Origin: Azospirillum sp. OGB3
GTDB lineage: Bacteria; Pseudomonadota; Alphaproteobacteria; Azospirillales; Azospirillaceae
DNA length: 64,000 bases
Reading direction: 5' to 3'
Assembly (NCBI RefSeq): GCF_014192915.1
Contig: NZ_JACHYN010000001.1
Location: 248,001-312,000 of the forward strand
Both the position numbers and the translations under genes were made by a program. Of this stretch, positions 7,703 to 16,167 are shown piece by piece; the stretch's first letter is position 1, and each line of letters starts with the position of its first letter. The notes under the pieces are model-generated. The model worked only from the letters and a program-made list of their open reading frames with translations, did no database searches and was not told the origin of the DNA.

Positions 7703-8767
7703 TCAGATCTTCCGGTCCGGGTCGCGGTCAAGTCCACGGTCCACCGGACGGTCGCCGGGCATACGGTCGCGGTCCGAAGGAAGATCGGCCGGACGGTCGG
7801 CGCCGGTGCTGCGTGCGTCGTCGATCTCCACCTCGGTCCGGCGGACCGTGTCGGACACCGTCTGCGCGCGCTCCTCGGCCTCCTTGCGGATCACCACCTC
7901 CTCCCGGACCCGGGCGGTCTTTTCGACCACCGCCTCCTCGTCCGTCTCGCTCACTTCGATGGTGCGCTCCTGGAAGGCTTCGGGGGGCAGGTCGCTGACG
8001 GGGCGATCCACCGGGCGGCGCTCGACCGTCACCTTTTCATCGCGCAGGCGGACCTGTTCCTCCACCGGTGTCTCGGTCATGTAGCTGCGGACGCGGACGG
8101 ACCCGCGTTCCACCTCCCGCTTGCCGACGTTCAGCCGCTCCTCGACCACGGGAATGCGCTGCTCCTCGCCCGATCCAACCGCGCCGGCATGGCGGGTGGT
8201 TTCGGTGTTGCGGGTCGTGTCGGTTTCGACCCGTCCCACCGTGCCTTCGGTGTTGACGTCACGCAGGGACGCCGCGGCGGCGCCCAGGCCGGAGCTGTAG
8301 CGCGTGCGCTCCTCGGTGGCCTGGGTGTGGTCGTAATCCGTGGAGGAGGCGTCGTAACCGGTCCAGCCGGTCTCCCGATAACTCCGACCGCGGTCGGCAA
8401 TGTCCACCGGGCCATGCTGCTCGATGATGGCCAGGGCCCCGTCGCATTGCGCGTCTTCGACGCGGCCGACCAGAAGAACGCCGCCGCGGCGTATGCCCTC
8501 CGCGAAAATCTCCGCGTCGTCCCGCGTCACTCCCATGCGGGTCAGCATCGACAGGCGCTTGTCGCGGGCGTTGAAGTTCAAATCCTCTCCGAAATCGGCG
8601 GCGTGGCGCCAGCTTTCCAGCCGGCCCTCGGTGGCGGTTCCCAGATTGGCGCTGTCCGCGCCCATCATGGTGAAGTCCTGGCGCAGGTTCCGGGCCTGCA
8701 GCTCGCCAAGCACGCGTTCGGCGCTGGACAGATCGTCATACAGCGCGACGATGGTTTTCCTGTTCAT
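7703..8767 (-). CDS. YflT-like plus DUF2382 (YsnF/AvaK) stress protein
   Basis: 354 residues. The N-terminal 100 residues (MNRKTIVALYDDLSSAERVL, then MLTRMGVTRDDAEIFAEGIRRGG) match the general-stress YflT/17M-like domain. The C-terminal half (about 205-325) is a DUF2382 domain, with its repeated beta pattern around VVEERLNVGKREVERGSVRVR and the very acidic/basic coiled end. Such proteins are cytoplasmic, bind no known ligand, and are induced by stress in other bacteria. It is co-directional with a second DUF2382 gene four bases upstream. The low-complexity charged C-terminus (DRDRMPGDRPVDRGLDRDPDRK) is unusual. Function is inferred from family only. Confidence 0.8.
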   Translation of the reverse strand: MNRKTIVALYDDLSSAERVLGELQARNLRQDFTMMGADSANLGTATEGRLESWRHAADFGEDLNFNARDKRLSMLTRMGVTRDDAEIFAEGIRRGGVLLVGRVEDAQCDGALAIIEQHGPVDIADRGRSYRETGWTGYDASSTDYDHTQATEERTRYSSGLGAAAASLRDVNTEGTVGRVETDTTRNTETTRHAGAVGSGEEQRIPVVEERLNVGKREVERGSVRVRSYMTETPVEEQVRLRDEKVTVERRPVDRPVSDLPPEAFQERTIEVSETDEEAVVEKTARVREEVVIRKEAEERAQTVSDTVRRTEVEIDDARSTGADRPADLPSDRDRMPGDRPVDRGLDRDPDRKI

Positions 8768-8771
8768 CAGC

Positions 8772-9215
8772 CTACTCCTGTGGAGGCAATGTTTCGGACC
8801 GCAGCGCGTCGGCGCGCGCGGCGTCGTCCCTGGTGACGACGGCGTCTTCGGAGCGCAGCGTCTCGGTGACGCGCTCGGTGCGCCGGGTCGCCTGTTTGCG
8901 GATGTGCAGTTCTTCTTTAAGGACCAGCCGTTTCGTCACGACCAGTTCTTCTTCGAGGATCGGTACGATCAGCACGTCGCCTTCGTACCGCGGCTCCGGC
9001 GCGGCATCGACCGGGCGACCCACCGGAACACGAAGGACCTCCACCGCCTCGCTGGAGAGATCCTGTTCCACGGTTTCCTCACGCTCGCGGACGACCGTGG
9101 TGATCCGCAAGCGGCCGGTTTCGACAGTGCGCTTTCCGACCGACAGGGTTTCCTCGTAAAGAGGGACGGCTTCCTCGGAGACGGCCCGCTCCGGCGGTGC
9201 GCGTTCCTGTGGCAT
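8772..9215 (-). CDS. DUF2382 domain protein
   Basis: 147 residues, essentially one DUF2382 domain with paired modules: VPLYEETLSVGKRTVETGR and, later, VPILEEELVVTKRLVLKEEL. The start at 9215 (MPQERAPPE) is supported by GAGG just upstream; the longer frame from 9290 overlaps the small membrane protein gene and is rejected. It lies between a 46-residue membrane protein and the longer YflT-DUF2382 gene, and probably forms one stress transcript with them. Confidence 0.78.
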   Translation of the reverse strand: MPQERAPPERAVSEEAVPLYEETLSVGKRTVETGRLRITTVVREREETVEQDLSSEAVEVLRVPVGRPVDAAPEPRYEGDVLIVPILEEELVVTKRLVLKEELHIRKQATRRTERVTETLRSEDAVVTRDDAARADALRSETLPPQE

Positions 9216-9232
9216 GGCCGCCGCCTCGGCGC

Positions 9233-9373
9233 TCAGAGGAAGATGAACAGGGCGACGAGGATCACCAGCACGACGAGCGCGATGACCCACCAGTTCATCC
9301 CCGTCGAGCCAGCCGGCGCCGTCCGGTTCCCGTCTGTGTCATAGACACCCACTTTCCGCGGTTCATCGGCCAT
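9233..9373 (-). CDS. Small single-pass membrane protein (46 aa)
   Basis: The reading frame runs from ATG at 9373 to TGA at 9233. It has a hydrophilic N-terminus (MADEPRKVGVYDTDGNRTAP) and a single C-terminal transmembrane helix (WWVIALVVLVILVALFIFL). AGGGAGT lies 8-9 bases before the start, and the stop overlaps the ribosome site of the next DUF2382 gene, which supports translation as the first gene of the stress cassette. No named family is recognised. It could be a membrane stress peptide. Confidence 0.65.
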   Translation of the reverse strand: MADEPRKVGVYDTDGNRTAPAGSTGMNWWVIALVVLVILVALFIFL

Positions 9374-9464
9374 GGGGCTTACTCCCTGTCTGTTTGGATT
9401 GGGGCGGTTTGCCTTGGTTGCCCATTTCCAACAGGAGGAACACGGCGCCGTTCCGTGAGTCCGG

Positions 9465-10577
9465 TCAGCGCCCCGCGGCCCAGAGGGATAGCCCGGTTGC
9501 CCGCGCCGGATCGCCGATGGCGGCGGCCAGCGCCTCGCCCAGTGCGGGGGCGAACTTGAAGCCGTGGCCGGAGCAGGCGCTCATCAGCCAGCAGCGGGCG
9601 GACAGCGGCTCGACCAGGAAGCGCTCGTCCTCGGTCACCGTGTAGAAGCAGGTCGCGGCGTTGGCGAGGCTGTAGCGGTGGCCGTCCGCCAGCACCCGGC
9701 GGGCGCGGTCCAGCACGTCGCGCGCCTCGTCCGGATCGGGGTCGCGGTCGGTGTCCGGGTCGCCGACGCGCGAGAAGCGGTGGTCGCCCGCCTTCATCGT
9801 CGTGCCGGCCACCGGCGGCACGACATAAACGCCGCTCTCCCCGTCCGCGTCGATCAGCATCGGCGCCGTCGCCCAGACGCCGCGCAGCCCCTCCGGCGGC
9901 ATCAGATAGGCCACGACCTGCCGCGACGGGGTCAGGCGCGCCGCCGTCTCCGGCAGCAGCTTCGTCACCCAGGCCCCGGCGGCGACCACCAGCGCGTCGG
10001 CGCCGATGGTCCGGCGGTCGGCGAGCGTCACGGTGGCGCGCTCCGCGTCGATCGCCGTCACGGGGGCACGCGCGTGAACCGTCACCCCCAGCGCGTTCAG
10101 ATGGTGGCTGAGCAGCTCCACGATGCGCCCGGCGAGCAGCACGCCGCCCGACTCCAGATGCAGCCCCTCCGCCACCGCGTCGGCGTCGACCAGCGGGAAC
10201 TCCGCGGCGATCTGCGCCGGGGTCAGACGGCGGAACGGATGGCCCAGCGACTCCATAACCGCGACGCTGTCGGCCAGCCAGCGCCGCCCGTCCTCCGCCG
10301 AGGCGGTGCAGAGCGTGCCGCTGGGGACGAGCAGCCGCTCGCCCAGGTCGGTCCACAGCCGTTCCCACGCCTGGAAGGCCGTGTCGGCCATGCGGGCGTA
10401 GCCGGCGCTGGCGCCGTAGGCGTGGCGAAACAGCCGGTGCTGGTCGACGGAGCTGCCGAAGGGGTTGGGCACCTGGCCCTGGTCGAAGACCGCGACCTCG
10501 TGCCCGGCGCGGGCCAGCGCCCAGGCCGTGCACAGCCCCATGATGCCGGCGCCGACGACGGTGATGCGGAGAGTCAT
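9465..10577 (-). CDS. FAD-dependent amine oxidase of the sarcosine/N-methyltryptophan oxidase (DAO) family
   Basis: 370 residues. The Rossmann FAD motif VVGAGIMGLCTAWALARAGHE is at the N-terminus. Cys310 in ATCFYTVTEDERF matches the covalent-flavin Cys of monomeric sarcosine oxidase, and Lys262 (TTMKAGDHRF) falls where the O2-activating Lys lies. SGHGFKFAPALGE is the conserved C-terminal FAD contact. It should oxidise an N-methyl or secondary amino acid. It follows an ornithine-cyclodeaminase-family gene by 14 bp, so the pair likely acts on a related amino or imino acid. The substrate cannot be told from sequence. Confidence 0.85.
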   Translation of the reverse strand: MTLRITVVGAGIMGLCTAWALARAGHEVAVFDQGQVPNPFGSSVDQHRLFRHAYGASAGYARMADTAFQAWERLWTDLGERLLVPSGTLCTASAEDGRRWLADSVAVMESLGHPFRRLTPAQIAAEFPLVDADAVAEGLHLESGGVLLAGRIVELLSHHLNALGVTVHARAPVTAIDAERATVTLADRRTIGADALVVAAGAWVTKLLPETAARLTPSRQVVAYLMPPEGLRGVWATAPMLIDADGESGVYVVPPVAGTTMKAGDHRFSRVGDPDTDRDPDPDEARDVLDRARRVLADGHRYSLANAATCFYTVTEDERFLVEPLSARCWLMSACSGHGFKFAPALGEALAAAIGDPARATGLSLWAAGR

Positions 10578-10591
10578 GATGGAAAAACGCC

Positions 10592-11548
10592 TCAGCGGAT
10601 CGTGTCGTTGTGGATCACCATCTCCACCGCCAGTTGGGCGGCGCAGAGATCCTCCAGCGCGGTGCCGACCGACTTGAACAGGGTGATCTGGTCGTAGAAG
10701 CGGCGCCCGGCGCGCTGGCCGCGGGTCAGGTCGTAGAGGTCGCCGGCGATGTCGGCGTCGGTCAGGATGCCGGCCTTCATCGGCTGGACGATGTCACCCG
10801 CCTCCTTGCAGGCCCCCTCGCGGGTGTCCACGAAGACGCGGGAGCGGCGGATGCAGTCGTCGTCCGCCTCGCGCATCTCCGGGGTGAAGCCGCCGACGAG
10901 GTCGAGATGGGCGCCCGGCTGAAGCCATGCGCCGCGGATCAGCGGCTCCTTCGCCAGCGTCGCGCAGGAGATCACCTGGGCGCCGCGCACCGCCCCCTCC
11001 AGGTCGGCCGTGGCCTCGATGCGGAATTTCGGGCGGTGGAAGCGGCTGGCCACCTTCTTCGCCTTCTCGAGGCTGCGGCCCCAGACCAGCACATGCTTGA
11101 TCGGCAGGACGGTGGCGAAGGCCTCGATCAGTTCGGGCGCCAGCGCCCCGGTGCCGACCATCAGCAGCCGTTCCGAGTCGGGCCGCGCAAGGTAGGAGGC
11201 GGCGAGGGCGGAGGCCGCGGCGGTGCGCCGCTTGGTGAGCGCGGTGCCGTCGAGAACCGCCTGGGGCATCCCCGTCTTGCCGTCCATCAGCAGGTACAGG
11301 CCCTGCACCGCCGGCAAGTCCTTCGCCCCGTTGTCGGGGAAGACGGTGACCACCTTGACGCCGATGGACTGGTTGACCTGCCAGGCCGGCATCAGCAGCA
11401 GCGTGCCGTCGTTCTGGCCGTAGGTCTCGACCGTGTGGTGGTGCCGCATCGGCACCTCGACCCCGGCGCGGAAGGTCTGCCGCATGCGCTCGATCAGCAT
11501 GCGGAAGTGCAGGACGGACTTCAGCTCGGCTCCGGTGACGGTGCGCAT
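10592..11548 (-). CDS. Ornithine cyclodeaminase / mu-crystallin family protein
   Basis: 318 residues from the ATG at 11548, chosen because GGAGGGAG stands six bases before it. The central Rossmann fold shows LLMVGTGALAPELIEAF (NAD(P) binding) and the family features KVVTVFPDN and DLVGGFTPEMREADDD. Members include ornithine cyclodeaminase, alanine dehydrogenase and ketimine reductases. Operon pairing with a DAO-family oxidase suggests reduction or deamination of an imino acid such as a ketimine; this is inference. Confidence 0.85.
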   Translation of the reverse strand: MRTVTGAELKSVLHFRMLIERMRQTFRAGVEVPMRHHHTVETYGQNDGTLLLMPAWQVNQSIGVKVVTVFPDNGAKDLPAVQGLYLLMDGKTGMPQAVLDGTALTKRRTAAASALAASYLARPDSERLLMVGTGALAPELIEAFATVLPIKHVLVWGRSLEKAKKVASRFHRPKFRIEATADLEGAVRGAQVISCATLAKEPLIRGAWLQPGAHLDLVGGFTPEMREADDDCIRRSRVFVDTREGACKEAGDIVQPMKAGILTDADIAGDLYDLTRGQRAGRRFYDQITLFKSVGTALEDLCAAQLAVEMVIHNDTIR

Positions 11549-11636
11549 CGGCGGCTCCCTCCACAGGTCCGGCAAAGCGGAACCCCCCTCCCGCCCCCCG
11601 GCCGGACGGGAGGCCGAAGGGGTTACCGGCGGGCGG

Positions 11637-12047
11637 TCAGTGGACCGTGGTCGCCGGCAGGGCGGTGCCGGACCCGGTCACCGCGGGCAGGCCGGCGGTG
11701 CCGGACAGCGGGCGGTTCATCTCGGCCAGGCGCTTCTCCGCGGCGGCGGCGCGGGCCTGCGTCTCCTTCAGCTCGCGCTCCAGGTAGGACACGCGGTCGG
11801 TCGAGCGGCGGGCGCGGCGGCGATGACGGCGCTGGGCGTTCCAGGCGACGACGCCGCCGGCCAGGAAGCCGATCACCAGCGCCACCAGCGTGGCGAGGTA
11901 GACCGGAACCTCCAGCGTGAAGGGCAGCGGCCAGAGCGACAGCGTGACCAGGCCACGGTTGGAGATGGCGAACAGCACCGCGGCGAGCGCGATGGGAACG
12001 GCGATGATGAGGGCGATGAAACGCACGGGTGTGGTCCTCGTATCCAT
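11637..12047 (-). CDS. lapA: LapA family (DUF1049) inner-membrane protein
   Basis: 136 residues with two transmembrane helices (about 10-30 and 48-68) and a cytosolic coiled coil (SYLERELKETQARAAAAEKRL). FAISNRGLVTLSLWPLP is the typical LapA/YciS stretch. The family assists regulation of lipopolysaccharide assembly. It follows ihfB, the conserved alphaproteobacterial order. The C-terminal extension beyond the coiled coil (LSGTAGLPAVTGSGTALPA) looks disordered. Confidence 0.82.
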   Translation of the reverse strand: MDTRTTPVRFIALIIAVPIALAAVLFAISNRGLVTLSLWPLPFTLEVPVYLATLVALVIGFLAGGVVAWNAQRRHRRRARRSTDRVSYLERELKETQARAAAAEKRLAEMNRPLSGTAGLPAVTGSGTALPATTVH

Positions 12048-12114
12048 GATCGGGGGCCGGGTCAGCGCCGGGTCCGGGCCGATGAGTCAGTGACGGGCTG
12101 TCAATGAACGGACA

Positions 12115-12399
12115 TCATTCGTCGGTGTTCAAGCGCTCGCGCAACTGTTTTCCGGTCTTGAAGAAGGGGATCGCCTTCTCGCCCACCTCGACGGCCTCGC
12201 CCGTGCGCGGGTTGCGGCCGGTGCGGGCGTCGCGGCGCTTGACGGAGAAGGCGCCGAACCCGCGCAGTTCCACCCGGTCGCCGCGGGCAAGCGCTTCGGA
12301 GATCTCGTCGAAGATGGTGCCGACGATCTTTTCGATGTCGCGCTGGTACAGATGCGGATTGCGCTCCGCGAGCCGTTGAATCAGCTCCGATTTGGTCAT
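12115..12399 (-). CDS. ihfB: Integration host factor subunit beta
   Basis: 94 residues, HU/IHF fold. The beta-arm has the conserved RNPRTGE ([11 protein letters not shown]), and the body has [14 protein letters not shown]. With IhfA it bends DNA at promoters and recombination sites. In this lineage it normally follows rpsA directly; here a DUF2189 gene on the opposite strand separates them. Confidence 0.95.
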   Translation of the reverse strand: MTKSELIQRLAERNPHLYQRDIEKIVGTIFDEISEALARGDRVELRGFGAFSVKRRDARTGRNPRTGEAVEVGEKAIPFFKTGKQLRERLNTDE

Positions 12400-12674
12400 G
12401 GCGATTCCGTTTCCCCCGGTTCTGAGCGCCCTTGCACCGCGCTCCTTGACCTGCGCGCAAGCGTGCCACCGGGTCCGGTGACCGTCAAGCTAAGCCTTTC
12501 TGGCGGAACCCTTTTCCCGGCAACGCTCCGGCTTGCCCGACGGCCGCCGGGAAAAAGGCCCGAAATGTGATTAATCCGTCTTACGGATTGCCCTTGAACG
12601 CACCATTTCCGATGAGTTGCTTGGCACGGTTCCCATCGTCGGACTCGGTTGCCGGACTCGGTTGGAGGTTCGCC

Positions 12675-13493
12675 ATGACACACACTGACCACACCGGCCA
12701 TCACACCGGTCCCGCCGACCCGCTGGCCGGCCTGCCCTACGCGGACCGCGTCCGCACCGTCACCGCCGATCAGGCGCTGGGCTGGCTGCGGGCGGGCTGG
12801 GCGGACCTGCGGGCGTCGGGCTGGGTCAGCCTTGCCTACGGCGCCCTGTTCGTCGCCATCGGCTTCGCGCTGACCGGCGGGCTGGTCCTGGCCGGGATGG
12901 CCTATCTGATCGCGCCGATGATCGGCGCCTTCCTGCTGATCGCCCCGCTTCTGGCGCTCGGCCTCTACCGGATTTCCAAGGACGTCGAGGAGGGGCGGCG
13001 GCCCAGCCTGTGGCGGGCGCTGACCGCGTGGCGGGCCAACCCCTACCACATTCTGACCGCCGGCCTGATCCTGATGCTCTATGTGATGATCTGGGCGCGG
13101 ATGAACGTGGTGGCCTTCGCCCTGTTCTTCCCGCACGAGGCCATCGCGCTGGACCATTTCGTGGCGCAGATGTTCAGCCTGGACGGGCTGATCTTCACCG
13201 TCTTCATCACGGCGCTGGGCTTCGCCTTCGCCGCTTTCGCCTTCATCACCAACGTCACCGCCCTGCCGATGATGATGGACCGCCCGGTGGATGTCTTCGC
13301 CGCGGCGCTGGCCTCGGCGATGGCGGTGCTGCGCAACCCGCGCGTCCTGGCGCTGTGGGCCGGGCTGATCGTGCTGGTGACCGGCGCCGGTCTGCTGACC
13401 GGCTTCCTCGGGCTGATCGTCGCCCTGCCCCTGGTCGGGCACGCGAGCTGGCACGCCTACCGCGACCTCATCAAGGAGGACGAGGAGGGGTGA
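12675..13493 (+). CDS. DUF2189 integral membrane protein
   Basis: 272 residues from the ATG at 12675, six bases after a perfect GGAGG; the longer frame from 12567 has no ribosome site. About six transmembrane segments fill residues 60-265 (for example FVAIGFALTGGLVLAGMAYL). RVRTVTADQALGWLRAGWADLRA is the conserved lead-in of the family. Elsewhere DUF2189 genes often sit near respiratory oxidase genes, but none is here. The His-rich N-terminus (THTDHTGHHTG) could bind metal. It stands divergent from ihfB, and a strong terminator follows. Confidence 0.8.
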   Translation: MTHTDHTGHHTGPADPLAGLPYADRVRTVTADQALGWLRAGWADLRASGWVSLAYGALFVAIGFALTGGLVLAGMAYLIAPMIGAFLLIAPLLALGLYRISKDVEEGRRPSLWRALTAWRANPYHILTAGLILMLYVMIWARMNVVAFALFFPHEAIALDHFVAQMFSLDGLIFTVFITALGFAFAAFAFITNVTALPMMMDRPVDVFAAALASAMAVLRNPRVLALWAGLIVLVTGAGLLTGFLGLIVALPLVGHASWHAYRDLIKEDEEG

Positions 13494-13510
13494 GAGCGGT
13501 TTGAAAAAGG

Positions 13511-13545
13511 AAAAAGCCGCCGCGGGGTGACCGCGGCGGCTTTTT
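13511..13545. terminator. Bidirectional rho-independent terminator
   Basis: A perfect 15-bp inverted repeat (13511-13525 and 13531-13545, AAAAAGCCGCCGCGG and its complement) with a 5-base loop gives an A run on one side and a T run on the other. It serves the convergent DUF2189 and rpsA transcripts. Confidence 0.9.
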
Positions 13546-13582
13546 CTTTGGCGTAGGTGCGAGAGACAGCCCCCCTCCCCGG

Positions 13583-13608
13583 CCCTCCCCCGCTTGCGCA
13601 GGGGAGGG
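13583..13608. repeat. GC-rich hairpin after rpsA
   Basis: CCCTCCCC (13583-13590) and GGGGAGGG (13601-13608) flank CGCTTGCGCA, forming a compact extragenic palindrome just past the rpsA stop. No T run follows. It resembles dispersed palindromic elements common in GC-rich genomes, but no second copy with the same loop was noticed here. Confidence 0.4.
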
Positions 13609-13622
13609 GGATGGGAAGAGCC

Positions 13623-15332
13623 TTACTCCTCGCCGGTCTGCTGCTTGCGCTTCAGAGCCGCACCCAGGATGTCGCCCAGCGAGGCGCCCGAGTCGGACGA
13701 ACCGTACTCGGCCATCGCCTGCTTCTCCTCCTCCATCTCGCGGGCCTTGATGGACAGCGAGATGCGGCGGGAGCCGCGGTCGATCTGGGTGACCTTCGCG
13801 TCGACCTTCTCGCCGACGGCGAAGCGGTCCGGACGCTGCTCCGAACGGTCGCGGGACAGGTCCGACTTGCGGATGAAGCCGGTGTAGCCCTCGCCGACCG
13901 TGACCTCGATGCCACCGTCGGTGACCTGGGTGACGGTGCAGGTGACGACCTCGTTCTTCTTCAGGCCGGCCGTGGCAGCCTCGAACGGATCGTTCGCGAG
14001 CTGCTTGATGCCGAGGGAGATGCGCTCCTTCTCGACGTCGACGTCCAGGACCTTGACCTTGACGCGGTCGCCCTTCTTGTACTCGGCGATGGCCTCCTCA
14101 CCCGACTTGTTCCAGTCGAGATCGGACATGTGGACCATGCCGTCGATGTCGCCCGGCAGACCGACGAACAGACCGAACTCGGTGATGTTCTTGACCTCGC
14201 CTTCCAGCTCCGTGCCCGGGCCGAACTTGTCGAGGAAGGTCTCCCACGGGTTGTCCAGGCACTGCTTGAGGCCCAGGCTGATGCGGCGCTTCTGCGGATC
14301 GACGTCCAGGACCATGACCTCGACTTCCTGCGAAGTCGACACGATCTTGCCCGGATGGACGTTCTTCTTCGTCCAGGACATCTCCGAAACGTGCACCAGG
14401 CCCTCGATCCCCGGCTCCAGCTCCACGAAGGCGCCGTAGTCGGTGATGTTGGTGACGCGACCCTTGAACCGCGAGCTGACCGGGTACTTGGCTTCCACGC
14501 CTTCCCACGGATCGGCTTCCAGCTGCTTCATGCCGAGGCTGATGCGCTGGGTCTCCGGGTTGAAGCGGATGACCTGGACCGTAACGGTCTGGCCGATCTG
14601 CAGGGCTTCGGACGGGTGGTTGATGCGGCGCCACGCGATGTCGGTGACGTGCAGCAGGCCGTCGACGCCACCCAGATCCACGAACGCGCCGTAGTCGGTG
14701 ATGTTCTTGACCACACCCTGCAGAACCTGGCCTTCCTTGAGGTTGGCCACCAGCTCCGAACGGGCCTCGGCGCGGCTCTCTTCGAGCACGGCGCGACGCG
14801 ACACGACGATGTTGCCGCGCGAGCGGTCCATCTTCAGGATCTGGAACGGCTGCGGGGTGCCCAGCAGCGGGGAGATGTCGCGGACCGGACGGATGTCCAC
14901 CTGCGAACCCGGCAGGAACGCCACGGCGCCCGACAGGTCGACGGTGAAGCCGCCCTTGACGCGGCCGAAGATGACGCCGGTGACGCGGGTCTGGTCCTGG
15001 AAGGACTTCTCCAGCAGCGCCCAGGCCTCTTCGCGCTTGGCCTTCTCACGCGACAGAACGGCTTCGCCGTTCTTGTCTTCCATGCGCTCCAGATACACCT
15101 CGACGGTGTCGCCCGCCTTCAGCTCGGGCGGCTGGCCGGCAACGGCGAATTCCTTCAGCGCGACGCGGCCTTCCGACTTCAGGCCGACGTCGATGGTCAC
15201 CATGTCGTTCTCGACGGTGACGACGCGCCCCTTGACGACCGAGCCTTCGAGGGACTCGGCCGTGCCGAGCGACTCCTCGAGAAGCGCCGCGAAGCTTTCC
15301 TTTTCGCCGGTCCGGGCCATAGCTTGTGCCAT
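13623..15332 (-). CDS. rpsA: 30S ribosomal protein S1
   Basis: 569 residues with six S1 RNA-binding repeats; the repeated signature GRVTNITDYGAFVELEPGIEGLVHVSEMSW occurs in variants (for example VKNITDYGAFVDLGGVDGLLHV and VKNITEFGLFVGLPGDIDGMVH). It binds mRNA and helps initiate translation. The ATG at 15332 follows TAGGAG by six bases; a longer frame from 15386 lacks support. It lies downstream of cmk, the standard pairing. Confidence 0.96.
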   Translation of the reverse strand: MAQAMARTGEKESFAALLEESLGTAESLEGSVVKGRVVTVENDMVTIDVGLKSEGRVALKEFAVAGQPPELKAGDTVEVYLERMEDKNGEAVLSREKAKREEAWALLEKSFQDQTRVTGVIFGRVKGGFTVDLSGAVAFLPGSQVDIRPVRDISPLLGTPQPFQILKMDRSRGNIVVSRRAVLEESRAEARSELVANLKEGQVLQGVVKNITDYGAFVDLGGVDGLLHVTDIAWRRINHPSEALQIGQTVTVQVIRFNPETQRISLGMKQLEADPWEGVEAKYPVSSRFKGRVTNITDYGAFVELEPGIEGLVHVSEMSWTKKNVHPGKIVSTSQEVEVMVLDVDPQKRRISLGLKQCLDNPWETFLDKFGPGTELEGEVKNITEFGLFVGLPGDIDGMVHMSDLDWNKSGEEAIAEYKKGDRVKVKVLDVDVEKERISLGIKQLANDPFEAATAGLKKNEVVTCTVTQVTDGGIEVTVGEGYTGFIRKSDLSRDRSEQRPDRFAVGEKVDAKVTQIDRGSRRISLSIKAREMEEEKQAMAEYGSSDSGASLGDILGAALKRKQQTGEE

Positions 15333-15487
15333 TGAAACTCCTAAGGTTGGCCGAAAGCGATCCCGCCATGGTCCGTCCCGCGGCAAAACGGGCCGGCCCC
15401 CGATGGGACCACCGCGCCGGGCACCACGCCCGGCGACTTGGTTGACATATGTTCCGTTGGAGGGCCGAAGCGCCCGGACCCTGATGC

Positions 15488-16162
15488 TCAGACCTTGGGG
15501 CCGAAACCGGTTTTCGTTCCGATAAAGGCGGTCGCCGCTGCGAACGCCTGGTCGGCGTCGAGGGCGGAGGTATCAAGCACAAAAGCGTCGGCAGCCGGCA
15601 GGAGCGGTGCTACCGTCCTCTGGCTGTCGCGCGCGTCACGGGCCTTCATGTCCTCCAGGACGTCGGACGGTATAGCCGGAATCCCGCGTTCCCGCAACTC
15701 CTTGAGTCGCCGTTCGGCCCGCACCTCCACCGAAGCGGTAACGAACAGCTTGGCATCGGCGTTCGGGCATACGACCGTTCCGACGTCCCGCCCGTCCAGC
15801 ACCGCCCCCGGCGCGCCGCCGGGCGGGGTCGCGGCGAAGCGCCGCTGGAAGTCGAGCAGGGCGGCCCGCACCGCCGGCACCACGGCGACCTTGGAGGCCG
15901 CCTGCGCCGCCTCGTCGTTGCGCAGGGCCGGGTCGTTCAGGATGCCGTCGTCCGGCCGCAGCGCGCGGGCGGCCCGGGCCGCCGCCTCCGCATCCGCCGG
16001 GTCGCCGCCCGCGCGCAGGACGCTGACGCCGACCGCGCGGTAGAGCGCCCCGGTGTCGAGATGCGCGAAGCCGTAGGCCTGGGCGACCCGCTTGGACAGC
16101 GTGCCCTTGCCCGCCGCGGCGGGGCCGTCGATGGCGATGACGATGGCGATGACCGGACCCAT
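15488..16162 (-). CDS. cmk: Cytidylate kinase
   Basis: 224 residues. The P-loop [11 protein letters not shown] is near the N-terminus. [16 protein letters not shown] and the Arg-rich [16 protein letters not shown] complete the NMP-kinase signature. It phosphorylates CMP and dCMP. The start lies 5 bp after the aroA stop, so aroA-cmk are one transcript. The N-terminus carries an imperfect duplication (VIAIVIAID). Confidence 0.95.
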   Translation of the reverse strand: MGPVIAIVIAIDGPAAAGKGTLSKRVAQAYGFAHLDTGALYRAVGVSVLRAGGDPADAEAAARAARALRPDDGILNDPALRNDEAAQAASKVAVVPAVRAALLDFQRRFAATPPGGAPGAVLDGRDVGTVVCPNADAKLFVTASVEVRAERRLKELRERGIPAIPSDVLEDMKARDARDSQRTVAPLLPAADAFVLDTSALDADQAFAAATAFIGTKTGFGPKV

Positions 16163-16167
16163 CGCCC

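Noticed and set aside
13583..13608. Possible member of a dispersed REP-like family
   Set aside because: Only one copy with this loop was noticed in the window, so a repeat family cannot be claimed; it is listed only as a hairpin.
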